Below are positions 1 to 6,910 of a stretch of DNA of 6,998 nt, one piece after another; the first letter of the stretch is position 1; the number at the start of each line of letters is the position of its first letter. The stretch comes from an uncultured Collinsella sp. GTDB taxonomy: Bacteria; Actinomycetota; Coriobacteriia; Coriobacteriales; Coriobacteriaceae. The position numbers were made by a program, and so were the translations under genes. Below the pieces are notes generated by a model. It saw only the letters and a program-made list of their open reading frames with translations. It searched no databases and was not told where the DNA came from. Location of the stretch: NCBI GenBank assembly GCA_900553415.1, contig USDH01000081.1, positions 1 to 6,998 on the forward strand, given 5' to 3'.

Positions 1-343
1 CCCGCAGCTCTTCCCTGCTCAGCCCGCAGGATGCGGACAGGCGGACGGCCTCGGTGAGATGCGCTTCGATCTTTTTCAGGTTCTCTTCCCGCAGCAGCTC
101 GGTGTTCTTCGGGGCCACAAAAAAGCCCTTGGCCGGCACTGCGTAGAGAAAGCCCTCTTTTTCCAGTTCGTCGTAGGCGCGCTTGGTGGTGATGACGCTC
201 ACGCCAAGATCGCTCGCGAGCGCGCGGATGCTGGGGAGTTTGGCTCCCGCAGTGAGTGTGCCCGAAAGGATCTGAGCTTTGACCTGTGAGGATATCTGTT
301 CGTAGATAGGCTTATCGCTCGAATTGGATAGGATGATGTCCAC
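1..343 (-). CDS. GntR-family transcriptional regulator, YtrA subfamily (partial, C-terminus beyond left edge)
   Basis: The first 114 residues of a small one-domain repressor are present. Residues about 10-75 form the GntR winged helix-turn-helix. The recognisable stretches are KPIYEQISSQVKAQILSG (11-28), LPSIRALASDLGVSVITTKRAYDEL split across 36-60, and the wing EKEGFLYAVPAKGFFVA (61-77). YtrA-type regulators have only a short helical tail after this domain and are usually about 120-130 residues, so probably only the last few residues are missing. The start is GTG at 343-341, preceded at 5 bases by the ribosome binding site TAAGGAG (355-349 read on the minus strand). An ATG-only search would miss this gene. 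In this family the regulator is commonly the first gene of an operon with an ABC transporter and represses it. The downstream genes lie outside the window, so that partner is only inferred. The family call is secure; the ligand is unknown. Confidence 0.93.
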   Translation of the reverse strand, partial: MDIILSNSSDKPIYEQISSQVKAQILSGTLTAGAKLPSIRALASDLGVSVITTKRAYDELEKEGFLYAVPAKGFFVAPKNTELLREENLKKIEAHLTEAVRLSASCGLSREELR

Positions 344-370
344 AGCGGCTCCTTAGCTGTTGGGTTACAC

Positions 371-404
371 GTGTATATAACCGGTAAGCACAGTATATAT
401 ACAC
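371..404. promoter_or_regulatory. AT-rich inverted repeat, probable GntR/YtrA operator
   Basis: GTGTATATA (371-379) and its exact reverse complement TATATACAC (396-404) face each other across 16 bases. The repeat covers the -10 and the predicted start point of the GntR gene, so a bound protein would block its own transcription. YtrA-type regulators are known to bind dyads with GTGTA/TACAC-like arms near their own promoters. The arms match that pattern, but the spacing here is longer than I would expect for one dimer. It may be two overlapping sites. Binding by the adjacent gene product is inference. Confidence 0.5.
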
Positions 405-421
405 TATGCACAGTTATGCAA
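392..421 (-). promoter_or_regulatory. Probable sigma-70-type promoter of the GntR gene
   Basis: On the minus strand a -35 element TTGCAT (421-416) and a -10 element TATACT (397-392) are separated by 18 bases. Transcription would start near 385, leaving a leader of about 40 bases before the GTG start. The -10 sits inside the inverted repeat 371-404, which fits autorepression. Elements were matched by eye. Confidence 0.55.
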
Positions 422-469
422 GAGCTAAATGTGGAATAGCCCATCGGCGCCGCGCTTGCTCCAAAACAA

Positions 470-764
470 TCTCAATCTGTAACACCTGGGTCCGTTTTGG
501 GTCGCCTGCTGTTACAGATCGAGATCTTATTTGCCCGCTTGCCTATTTGTCTCAGTCTGTAACAGTAAGAGTCGATTTGCGCGGCTAGATGTTACAGAAC
601 GAGACATTGGCGGCTCGCCTTCCCGTTTATCTCGATTTGTAACAGCTAGACCCAATTTGGGCGGTCAGATGTTACAGATTGAGACTGTGTCGGCGGGCAA
701 GTTTGTTTGTCTCAATCTGTAACAGATAGGGGGCCAAATAAGCTCTGCTTGTTACAGATTGAGA
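470..764. repeat. Array of eight 15-bp repeats in alternating orientation with exact 25-bp spacers
   Basis: The motif TCTCAATCTGTAACA occurs forward at 470-484, 550-564, 630-644 and 710-724. It occurs reversed (TGTTACAGATTGAGA) at 510-524, 590-604, 670-684 and 750-764. The start-to-start distance is exactly 40 bp every time. Four copies are identical (470, 670, 710, 750). The other four differ only at motif positions 5-8, while TCTC and TGTAACA are invariant except for one base in the 630 copy. Any two neighbours could pair as a 15-bp stem with a 25-base loop. The spacers are much less conserved but not unrelated (about half identical among equivalent ones), which suggests ancient duplication of an 80-bp unit. 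No ninth copy lies at the expected positions on either side. The array fills the space between the GntR and prfC promoters. Function is unknown: regulator-site cluster, structured RNA/DNA element or intergenic repeat family are all possible. There is no cas gene, and alternating orientation is not CRISPR-like. Confidence 0.95.
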
Positions 765-833
765 TAGTCTGCTGCAGAATACTTTCGATAACTAGCCGTT
801 CACGTTCTGACTGATGAATTTGTCCTGATAGGT

Positions 834-862
834 GCCCTATGGCGGGATTTCGCGGCTACAAT
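834..862 (+). promoter_or_regulatory. Possible prfC promoter
   Basis: TACAAT at 857-862 is a good -10 hexamer. The hexamer 17 bases upstream (834-839, GCCCTA) is a poor -35. Transcription would start near 869, about 40 bases before the preferred prfC start. The repeat array ends about 70 bp upstream of this site. The stretch 765-833 shows no other recognisable element. Confidence 0.35.
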
Positions 863-909
863 AGTACGGTTACAACGACGTAATGCACTCAATGCAAGAA
901 AGGATCCGC

Positions 910-2523
<1,614 letters not shown>

Positions 2524-2534
2524 CGCACCGGCGC

Positions 2535-2554
2535 GGTGGCCCTGTGGGGCTGCC
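2535..2554 (+). terminator. Weak candidate terminator hairpin after prfC
   Basis: GGTGGCCC (2535-2542) can pair with GGGCTGCC (2547-2554) over a 4-base loop, with two G-U pairs, starting 12 bases after the prfC stop. The following sequence is only moderately T-rich (GTCGTTTGCTT), so this is not a convincing intrinsic terminator. Confidence 0.25.
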
Positions 2555-2565
2555 GCGTCGTTTGC

Positions 2566-2594
2566 TTGCCTGATGCCGCGTGAGCGGCTATTAT
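2566..2594 (+). promoter_or_regulatory. Promoter of the VUT transporter-SDR operon
   Basis: TTGCCT (2566-2571) and TATTAT (2589-2594) are separated by the ideal 17 bases, both close to the sigma-70 consensus. The predicted start near 2601 falls at the beginning of the first leader hairpin, leaving an untranslated leader of about 79 bases. This also indicates that the downstream genes are transcribed independently of prfC. Confidence 0.6.
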
Positions 2595-2600
2595 ACCCAC

Positions 2601-2679
2601 CGTCGTCTCAAGACCGAGACGTCCGAGCAGTTCGGGTCCGATATCCTGCTCGTTAAACCTAAAACCAAAGGAGTACATA
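2601..2679 (+). promoter_or_regulatory. Structured mRNA leader upstream of the VUT transporter; candidate preQ1-type riboswitch
   Basis: Two perfect hairpins follow the predicted transcription start. The first is CGTCTC (2604-2609) with GAGACG (2616-2621) and a 6-base loop. The second is CGAGCAG (2624-2630) with CTGCTCG (2646-2652) and a 15-base loop, TTCGGGTCCGATATC. Next comes an A-rich single-stranded tail with two ACC triplets, running into the ribosome binding site AAAGGAG (2667-2673). The loop contains GGGT, which could pair with ACCT in the tail (2657-2660), and TCC, which could pair with GGA of the ribosome binding site. A stem, a pyrimidine-started loop and an A-rich tail leading into the ribosome binding site is the general plan of small preQ1 riboswitches, and the downstream gene is of a queuosine-precursor transporter family. 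It does not match a consensus I can recite, so the ligand is speculative. The hairpins themselves are read directly from the sequence. Confidence 0.4.
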
Positions 2680-3402
2680 ATGATCAAGAAGGTCATGGAG
2701 GACTACAAGGTCCTGTTGCGGAGCATTCCCGCGGCAACGGTTTCGCTGTTTTTCGTGAGCGTCATCATGATGAACCTGCTGGCCAACAAAGAGCTCATCA
2801 GCCTGCCTTATCTGGCACTCGATTGCGGCTTTGTGGTGAGCTGGGTCTCGTTTTTGTGCCAGGACATGATCTGCAAGCGCTTTGGCGCCAAGGCATCCAT
2901 CAAAATCTCTATCCTCGCGCTGCTGGTCAACCTGGCCGTGAGCCTGTGCTTTTGGGCATGCTCGCTCACGCCCGGCATGTGGGGCGCCTACTACGACACG
3001 GGCATGATCGAGGTCAACACCGCCCTTAACGCCACCATCGGCGGCACCTGGTACGTGGTGCTGGGCTCTTCGCTGGCAATGCTCGTTTCTGCCGTGGTTA
3101 ACTCCACGCTCAACCAGTCGCTCGGCCGTATGCTCAAGAAGAATAACTTTGCGAGCTTTGCCTTCCGCTCCTATGTGTCTACGGGCATCGGTCAGTTTGT
3201 CGATAACCTGGTCTTTGCCATTGTGGTGAGCCACACGTTCTTTGGTTGGACCTGGGTGCAGGTCCTTATGTGCTCGCTGACCGGCGCTGTTGCCGAGCTG
3301 CTGTGCGAGGTCTTCCTGAGCCCCGTGGGCTACAAGGTCGTGCGCGGCTGGGAGCGCGAGAATGTGGGTTCCGAGTACCTCGAGCGCCACGCAACCGCCT
3401 AA
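2680..3402 (+). CDS. VUT/YhhQ-family membrane protein, probable queuosine-precursor transporter
   Basis: This is a 240-residue integral membrane protein with about six hydrophobic helices (roughly 17-35, 43-62, 74-95, 122-145, 167-187 and 193-215). Its length and spacing fit the VUT (former DUF165) family; E. coli YhhQ has 221 residues. Family-like features include the polar-marked helix LDCGFVVSWVSFLCQDM (47-63) followed by KRFGAKAS, and STGIGQFVDNLVFAIVV (167-183) with a charged Asp inside a membrane segment. YhhQ imports the queuosine precursors preQ0/preQ1 for tRNA wobble-base modification. Applying that substrate here is inference from family. The start ATG follows AAAGGAG at 6 bases. 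The stop codon TAA (3400-3402) lies inside the ribosome binding site of the next gene, so the two are probably co-transcribed and translationally coupled. No queuosine synthesis gene is in view, which would suit a salvage lifestyle but cannot be judged from one window. Confidence 0.88.
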   Translation: MIKKVMEDYKVLLRSIPAATVSLFFVSVIMMNLLANKELISLPYLALDCGFVVSWVSFLCQDMICKRFGAKASIKISILALLVNLAVSLCFWACSLTPGMWGAYYDTGMIEVNTALNATIGGTWYVVLGSSLAMLVSAVVNSTLNQSLGRMLKKNNFASFAFRSYVSTGIGQFVDNLVFAIVVSHTFFGWTWVQVLMCSLTGAVAELLCEVFLSPVGYKVVRGWERENVGSEYLERHATA

Positions 3403-3411
3403 GGAGCAAGT

Positions 3412-4092
3412 ATGCGGGTTTTGATCACGGGCGCTTCGGGCGGTATCGGAGCCGCGTGCGTGCAGCGCTTTTTGGATGAGGGCCACGAGGTCGTGGGCTT
3501 TGATCTGCTGTCGCCGGCGATCGAACACGAGCGCTACCGCCATCTGATCGTTGATGTCCGCGAGCCGGACTCGTTTCCAAGTGACCTTGAGCCTCAGGTA
3601 ATCGTGAACGTTGCCGGTACGCAGGATTCGGCCGACGACATCGCCGCCAACCTGTGTGGCACCATCAACGTGACCGAGCGCTACGCCTTTGTGGGGGAGG
3701 GGCTCGCCGCCAAGCCTGCGCCGGCTATCAAATCCGTGGTCAATGTGGGGTCGGCGAGCGGACATACGGGATCGGAGTTTCCCGCCTATGCCGCCAGCAA
3801 GGGCGGTGTTATCGCCTACACCAAGAACCTTGCAAACCGCCTGGCACCGCAGGCCATCGCCAACAGTGTGGACCCGGGCGGCGTTATAACGCCGCTCAAC
3901 CGTTGCGTGATGGAAGACGAACACCTGTGGAACCAGATTATGGAGCTCACGCCGCTTAAGCGCTGGGCTACCGCCCAGGAGATCGCTGAGTGGATCTACT
4001 TTGTGGGCGTGACCAACCGGTTTATGACCGGGCAGAGCCTGTTGATCGATGGCGGCGAGGCCGGCCGCACGCAATTTATTTGGCCCGAATAG
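3412..4092 (+). CDS. Short-chain dehydrogenase/reductase (SDR) family oxidoreductase
   Basis: This 226-residue classical SDR has a Rossmann fold. It has the cofactor motif TGASGGIG (6-13), an Asp at the end of the second strand (D31) that usually signals NAD(H) preference, and NVAG (66-69). Its catalytic set is N80, S114, Y126 and K130 (YAASK). It also has DPGGVITP (154-161) and the C-terminal LLIDGGEAG segment. It is slightly shorter than the usual 245-260 residues, mainly between strand 3 and helix 4, and S114 to Y126 is one residue closer than typical. The substrate cannot be told from sequence; a sugar, polyol or ketone alcohol dehydrogenase is possible. Its ribosome binding site TAAGGAG (3400-3406) overlaps the stop of the transporter gene, and only 9 bases separate the two genes, so they form an operon ending at the hairpin 4094-4129. 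Any link with queuosine precursor metabolism rests only on this arrangement. Confidence 0.92.
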   Translation: MRVLITGASGGIGAACVQRFLDEGHEVVGFDLLSPAIEHERYRHLIVDVREPDSFPSDLEPQVIVNVAGTQDSADDIAANLCGTINVTERYAFVGEGLAAKPAPAIKSVVNVGSASGHTGSEFPAYAASKGGVIAYTKNLANRLAPQAIANSVDPGGVITPLNRCVMEDEHLWNQIMELTPLKRWATAQEIAEWIYFVGVTNRFMTGQSLLIDGGEAGRTQFIWPE

Positions 4093-4093
4093 G

Positions 4094-4129
4094 AAACGCG
4101 CCCGATGGAAAGCCGTCGGGCGCGTTTTT
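4094..4129 (+). terminator. Rho-independent terminator, serving the SDR operon and possibly ung from the other side
   Basis: AAACGCGCCCGA (4094-4105) pairs perfectly with TCGGGCGCGTTT (4116-4127) around a 10-base loop, followed by a run of five T (4125-4129). It begins 2 bases after the SDR stop. On the minus strand it lies 14 bases after the ung stop. The stem is the same there but the T run is only three, so it would act more weakly in that direction. Confidence 0.9.
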
Positions 4130-4142
4130 GATGTATCGATTT

Positions 4143-4868
4143 TTAGCCGAGGCAAGCCCAGTTGACGGGGGTCGAGCCGTGCTGTTCGAGTAGCCGATCA
4201 GCTGCCGAGAAGGGGCGCGACCCCATAAAAGCGGGGAGTTCTGCCGTGGCACGGTTGGCCGAAAGCGGCGAGGGGTGCGTGGATGCCAGGCAGAACTTGC
4301 CGGTTGCCTTGCCCGCGCCGGTCGCGGCGAGCTTACCATCGACCATCTGCTGGGCAAAGCGACCCCATGCCAAAAAGACTACCGGCTGGGGCAGCTGGCA
4401 GCAGCGCTCGATGACGTAGTCGGTCAGGGTGCTCCAGCCCAGCTTGGCGTGCGAATTGGCGGCATGCTCGCGCACGGTGAGCGTAGTGTTGAGGAGCAGG
4501 ACGCCCTGTTGTGCCCAGGGGGTTAGGTCTCCCGTGGCGGGAATGGGGCAGCCCAGATCGGCTTTGAGTTCCTTATAGATGTTGCGCAGACTCGGCGGCA
4601 ACTTGGTTTGCGTCGCGGGGACCGAGAACGACAACCCCATGGCCTGGTTGGGTCCGTGATAAGGGTCTTGACCCAAGATGACAACTTTGACCTGGTCGGC
4701 CGGCGTGTAGGCGAGGGCATTGAGGATGTCGTCTTGTGCCGGGTAGATGGTTTGCTTGGCACGCAAAAGGGCGATGCGCTCGAGCAGCTGGTTCGTAGTG
4801 TCACGTACCGGCTGCGGCGCATCGCCCAACCAGGTTGCTATGTTGCGGTCGCGAGTTGCGGTGTCCAT
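4143..4868 (-). CDS. ung: Uracil-DNA glycosylase, family 1
   Basis: The enzyme removes uracil from DNA (cytosine deamination or dUMP misincorporation) as the first step of base-excision repair. The 241-residue protein has the water-activating motif GQDPYHG (66-72) with catalytic Asp68, and the Pro-rich segment LPPSLRNIYKEL (90-101). It also has the uracil-contacting LLLNTTLTV (124-132, Asn127), AWGRFAQ (167-173) and the DNA-intercalation motif HPSPLSA (198-204) with catalytic His198. All key residues are present and the length is normal for the family. The start ATG (4868-4866) follows TAAAGGAG at 4 bases, a tight but usable spacing. It lies 87 bases downstream of the EamA permease gene on the same strand. 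A possible promoter of its own is in the gap. It converges with the SDR gene and shares the terminator hairpin region. Confidence 0.97.
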   Translation of the reverse strand: MDTATRDRNIATWLGDAPQPVRDTTNQLLERIALLRAKQTIYPAQDDILNALAYTPADQVKVVILGQDPYHGPNQAMGLSFSVPATQTKLPPSLRNIYKELKADLGCPIPATGDLTPWAQQGVLLLNTTLTVREHAANSHAKLGWSTLTDYVIERCCQLPQPVVFLAWGRFAQQMVDGKLAATGAGKATGKFCLASTHPSPLSANRATAELPAFMGSRPFSAADRLLEQHGSTPVNWACLG

Positions 4869-4903
4869 GGGGCTCCTTTATGGCAGATGCTCTGTTGACA
4901 TCT

Positions 4904-4909
4904 ATTGTA
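4904..4909 (-). promoter_or_regulatory. Possible -10 element for ung
   Basis: Read on the minus strand, TACAAT (4909-4904) lies about 35 bases before the ung start. No good -35 hexamer is seen 16-18 bases upstream (GCATAA is the nearest). The gap 4869-4955 shows no terminator, so read-through from the EamA gene is equally possible. Confidence 0.3.
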
Positions 4910-4955
4910 AAGGCGTCTGGAGATCTTTATGCCGCGGCCGTATGAGGAGTAGTGT

Positions 4956-5858
4956 CTACGAGACGTGCTCGGGCGCTCCTGCCATGCGAGCCTGTCCATG
5001 TGCGCGAAGGCGCGGAAGCTCGACGGTTGCCACCATGACGCCGCTGAGGATGAGTGCGGCGCCAAAGAAGGCGATGGGGCTCAGAACCTCGCCGACCAGG
5101 AAGAACGAGAAGACGGCAGAGCAGACCGGCTCGAGCGAGAAGGCAAAGCCGGTGGTCTCGGCGGGCACGTGGGGCTGCACGAGCGTTTGGGTGATAAAGC
5201 CGTAGGCAGAGCAGATGAGCGCGAGGGCAACGACGACCACGATCTCGCTGGGCGTACTGGGAAGTGTGAAACCGCCAAAGACGCATGCGGCAATGCCCGA
5301 GAACAGGCCGCCAAAGCCCAGCTGCCAGACGCCCAGGGCCAGTGGGTCGACATCTTCGACAAAGCGCTTCGCCACAATAATGTGGCTGGCATAGATAAAG
5401 GCCGAGAGCAGCATGATGATCGCACCGGGATTCAGGCTGGTAAAGTCGGCGCCCGAGAGCAGCAGCATGCCGCAGGTGACGATGGCGGTGCCGACGAGCA
5501 CCTTGCGCTCGGGGGCACGGCGCAGCAGGGCGGCGTTGGCAAACGGCACGATCACGACCGTCAGGCTCTGCAAAAAGCCGGCAGTGGAGGCAGAGGTGAG
5601 GCTGGAGCCCAGGCACATGCAGGTGAGCTCGGTTGCCATGATGGCGCCGATGATGGCAGCGCGAACCATAAGGTCGCGGTTGATGTGCAACGCGCGCTTG
5701 TGGAAGAGCAGCAGGCAAGCCGCAAAGGCGATAATGCAGCGCAGCGCGACGATACTCGTGGCGTTCATGCTGTCCATGCCGATCTTCATAAGGGGGTACG
5801 AAAAGCCCCATGCGACGGGAACGGAAAATGAGAGCGCGATTGCTTTTTTGCGATCCAT
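4956..5858 (-). CDS. EamA-family (drug/metabolite transporter superfamily) permease
   Basis: This 300-residue membrane protein is built of two tandem EamA repeats (about 6-135 and 145-280), giving around ten transmembrane helices. The first repeat includes PVAWGFSYPLMKIGMDSM (14-31) and LTSASTAGFLQSLTVVIVP (87-105). The second ends with the diagnostic SLEPVCSAVFSFFLVGEVLS (241-260), the conserved Pro and Glu of the family. Members export amino acids, metabolites or drugs, and some import; the substrate cannot be predicted. The C-terminal 20 residues are a short polar tail. The start ATG (5858-5856) follows AAAAGGAG at 4 bases. A LysR-type regulator gene is transcribed divergently from the shared 158-base intergenic region. 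That is the classic arrangement in which the regulator controls the transporter. The ung gene follows on the same strand. Confidence 0.94.
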   Translation of the reverse strand: MDRKKAIALSFSVPVAWGFSYPLMKIGMDSMNATSIVALRCIIAFAACLLLFHKRALHINRDLMVRAAIIGAIMATELTCMCLGSSLTSASTAGFLQSLTVVIVPFANAALLRRAPERKVLVGTAIVTCGMLLLSGADFTSLNPGAIIMLLSAFIYASHIIVAKRFVEDVDPLALGVWQLGFGGLFSGIAACVFGGFTLPSTPSEIVVVVALALICSAYGFITQTLVQPHVPAETTGFAFSLEPVCSAVFSFFLVGEVLSPIAFFGAALILSGVMVATVELPRLRAHGQARMAGAPEHVS

Positions 5859-5869
5859 GGGACTCCTTT

Positions 5870-5881
5870 TGTTACAGAACG
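5870..5881 (+). other. Solo partial copy of the alternating-array motif
   Basis: TGTTACAGAACG is identical to the first 12 bases of the array copy at 590-604; the last three bases differ. It lies immediately upstream of the EamA ribosome binding site, in that gene's presumed 5' leader. Whether it is functionally related to the array or a coincidence cannot be decided here. Confidence 0.35.
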
Positions 5882-5938
5882 GTTTCGTAAAAAGGATTCT
5901 GCTCCCAGATGTGAATGTAGTAAAGCGAATGTATCTTC

Positions 5939-5957
5939 AGTATGATTAAGAAATACT
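5939..5957. promoter_or_regulatory. Putative LysR-type regulator box between lysR-like and EamA genes
   Basis: AGTAT (5939-5943) and ATACT (5953-5957) form an inverted repeat across 9 bases. It contains the T-N11-A spacing (T5943, A5955) typical of LysR-family recognition sites. It overlaps a possible -10 of the regulator gene (TATGAT, 5941-5946). It also sits near the -35 position of minus-strand -10 candidates TACATT (5933-5928 or 5919-5914). These TACATT elements belong to a 7-bp direct repeat GAATGTA (5913-5919 and 5927-5933). The arrangement suits autorepression plus control of the EamA gene. This is inference from pattern and context. Confidence 0.5.
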
Positions 5958-5979
5958 AATGTTGGCAGAAAAAGCCCTG

Positions 5980-5993
5980 GTAAAACGTTTTAC
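5980..5993. promoter_or_regulatory. Perfect 14-bp palindrome upstream of the LysR-type gene
   Basis: GTAAAACGTTTTAC is its own reverse complement, centred on CG, 23 bases before the regulator's start codon. AT-rich arms around a central CG are typical of LacI-family operators. It would lie downstream of the likely promoter, as a roadblock-type site. No LacI-family gene is in the window. Confidence 0.45.
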
Positions 5994-6016
5994 GGCTACA
6001 TCGATGTGGAGGCACG

Positions 6017-6883
6017 ATGGCATCGCGGTATCAGATTGTATGTATGGTGGTCGATTGCGGCAGTCTGAAACGTGCGGCGGACGAACTGGGCTTTACGCAA
6101 AGTGCGGTGAGCCAGGCCGTCAAGGCACTCGAGCGCGAGCTGGGTACCACGCTTATCGAGCGCGGTAAGCAGGGCGTGTCGCTTACGCGCGACGGCAAAC
6201 AGTATCTGCCGTATCTACGCCAGATCGTAACGGCCGAGGCCGAGCTTGAGGGTAAGCGCCAGGAGTTGTTGGGGCTTTCGTCGACCGACATTCGTATTGC
6301 GACGTTTACTAACGTGAGCCGTACCGTGCTGCCGCGCGTGATCCGCGACTTTGGGGCTCTGCATCCGGGCGTGCACTTTACCCTCAAGCAGGGCGATTAC
6401 ACGCGCAACGCCCAATGGGTGCACGACGGCGTAGTGGATTTTTGCTTTACGGCACGTGGGTTTACCGCAGGGCTCGAGAAGCGCGTGGTCTATCACGACG
6501 AGTTGGTAGCATTGTTGCCGGCCGAGCATCCGCTGACGGCAAAGGAAAAGGTGACGCTCGCCGACCTGGCGTCCGAGCCGTTTGTGCTGCTGGATGAGGG
6601 CGAACAGAGCCTGGTGCTCGATGCATTCGCGGCGCATGGGCTGTCGCCGCACGTGACGAGCGAGGTGACCGACGACTACACCATCATGGCGATGGTGGAG
6701 GAGGGCCTAGGCGTGAGTATGCTGTATCGCCGTACCGTCGAGGGCATGAGGGCCGATATTCGCGTGCGTCCCATCGTGCACGCTCCCTCGCGTGACGTAG
6801 TGGCAGCCTGGCGCAGCTGGGACACCATGCCTATCGCCACGAGGCACTTTATCGACTATATGAGCTCACATATTGTCAATTAA
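6017..6883 (+). CDS. LysR-family transcriptional regulator
   Basis: This 288-residue protein has the standard LysR layout. The N-terminal winged helix-turn-helix spans about residues 4-62, with helix-turn-helix SLKRAADELGFTQSAVSQAV (16-35), followed by KALERELGTTLIERGKQGVS and LTRDGKQYLP. A linker helix runs to about 88. The periplasmic-binding-protein-like effector domain runs from about 90 to 285, opening with DIRIATFTNVSRTVLPRVI (91-109) and including VEEGLGVSMLYRR (227-239). Such proteins bind as tetramers to a T-N11-A box near their own promoter and often control a divergent gene when a small ligand is present. Here the divergent neighbour is the EamA permease, its likely target. The start ATG follows GGAGG (6008-6012) at 4 bases. 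No domain is missing; the ligand is unknown. The gene converges with the partial gene at 6911-6998. Confidence 0.95.
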   Translation: MASRYQIVCMVVDCGSLKRAADELGFTQSAVSQAVKALERELGTTLIERGKQGVSLTRDGKQYLPYLRQIVTAEAELEGKRQELLGLSSTDIRIATFTNVSRTVLPRVIRDFGALHPGVHFTLKQGDYTRNAQWVHDGVVDFCFTARGFTAGLEKRVVYHDELVALLPAEHPLTAKEKVTLADLASEPFVLLDEGEQSLVLDAFAAHGLSPHVTSEVTDDYTIMAMVEEGLGVSMLYRRTVEGMRADIRVRPIVHAPSRDVVAAWRSWDTMPIATRHFIDYMSSHIVN

Positions 6884-6910
6884 TGACTGGCATGGCGTTG
6901 AGTGCGGTGT

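Noticed and set aside
510..524. Integron attC site or GTTRRRY core in the TGTTACAG motif
   Set aside because: GTTACAG does not fit GTTRRRY, and there is no integrase or gene cassette.
406..722. Two small plus-strand open frames (406-588, 531-722)
   Set aside because: They run through the repeat array, have no ribosome binding site and encode the repeats; they are not genes.
470..764. CRISPR array
   Set aside because: Spacing is CRISPR-like in regularity, but the repeats are only 15 bp and alternate in orientation. The spacers are related to one another, and no cas gene is near.
883..909. Upstream ATG codons for prfC at 883 and 892
   Set aside because: They lack a well-placed ribosome binding site, whereas ATG 910 has AAAGGA at 5 bases and gives a typical RF3 N-terminus. 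The longer form cannot be fully excluded.
2659..4155. 498-codon open frame on the minus strand opposite the transporter and SDR genes
   Set aside because: It spans two well-supported genes and a terminator, reads as a His/Arg/Asp-rich product without any family motif, and mirrors their GC-rich third positions.
4894..4899. Perfect TTGACA -35 on the plus strand between ung and the EamA gene
   Set aside because: No -10 hexamer lies 15-19 bases downstream and no plus-strand gene follows; taken as chance.
4927..5811. 294-codon minus-strand frame overlapping the EamA gene
   Set aside because: It is out of frame with the clear EamA protein, and the product is Arg/His/Pro-rich without domains.
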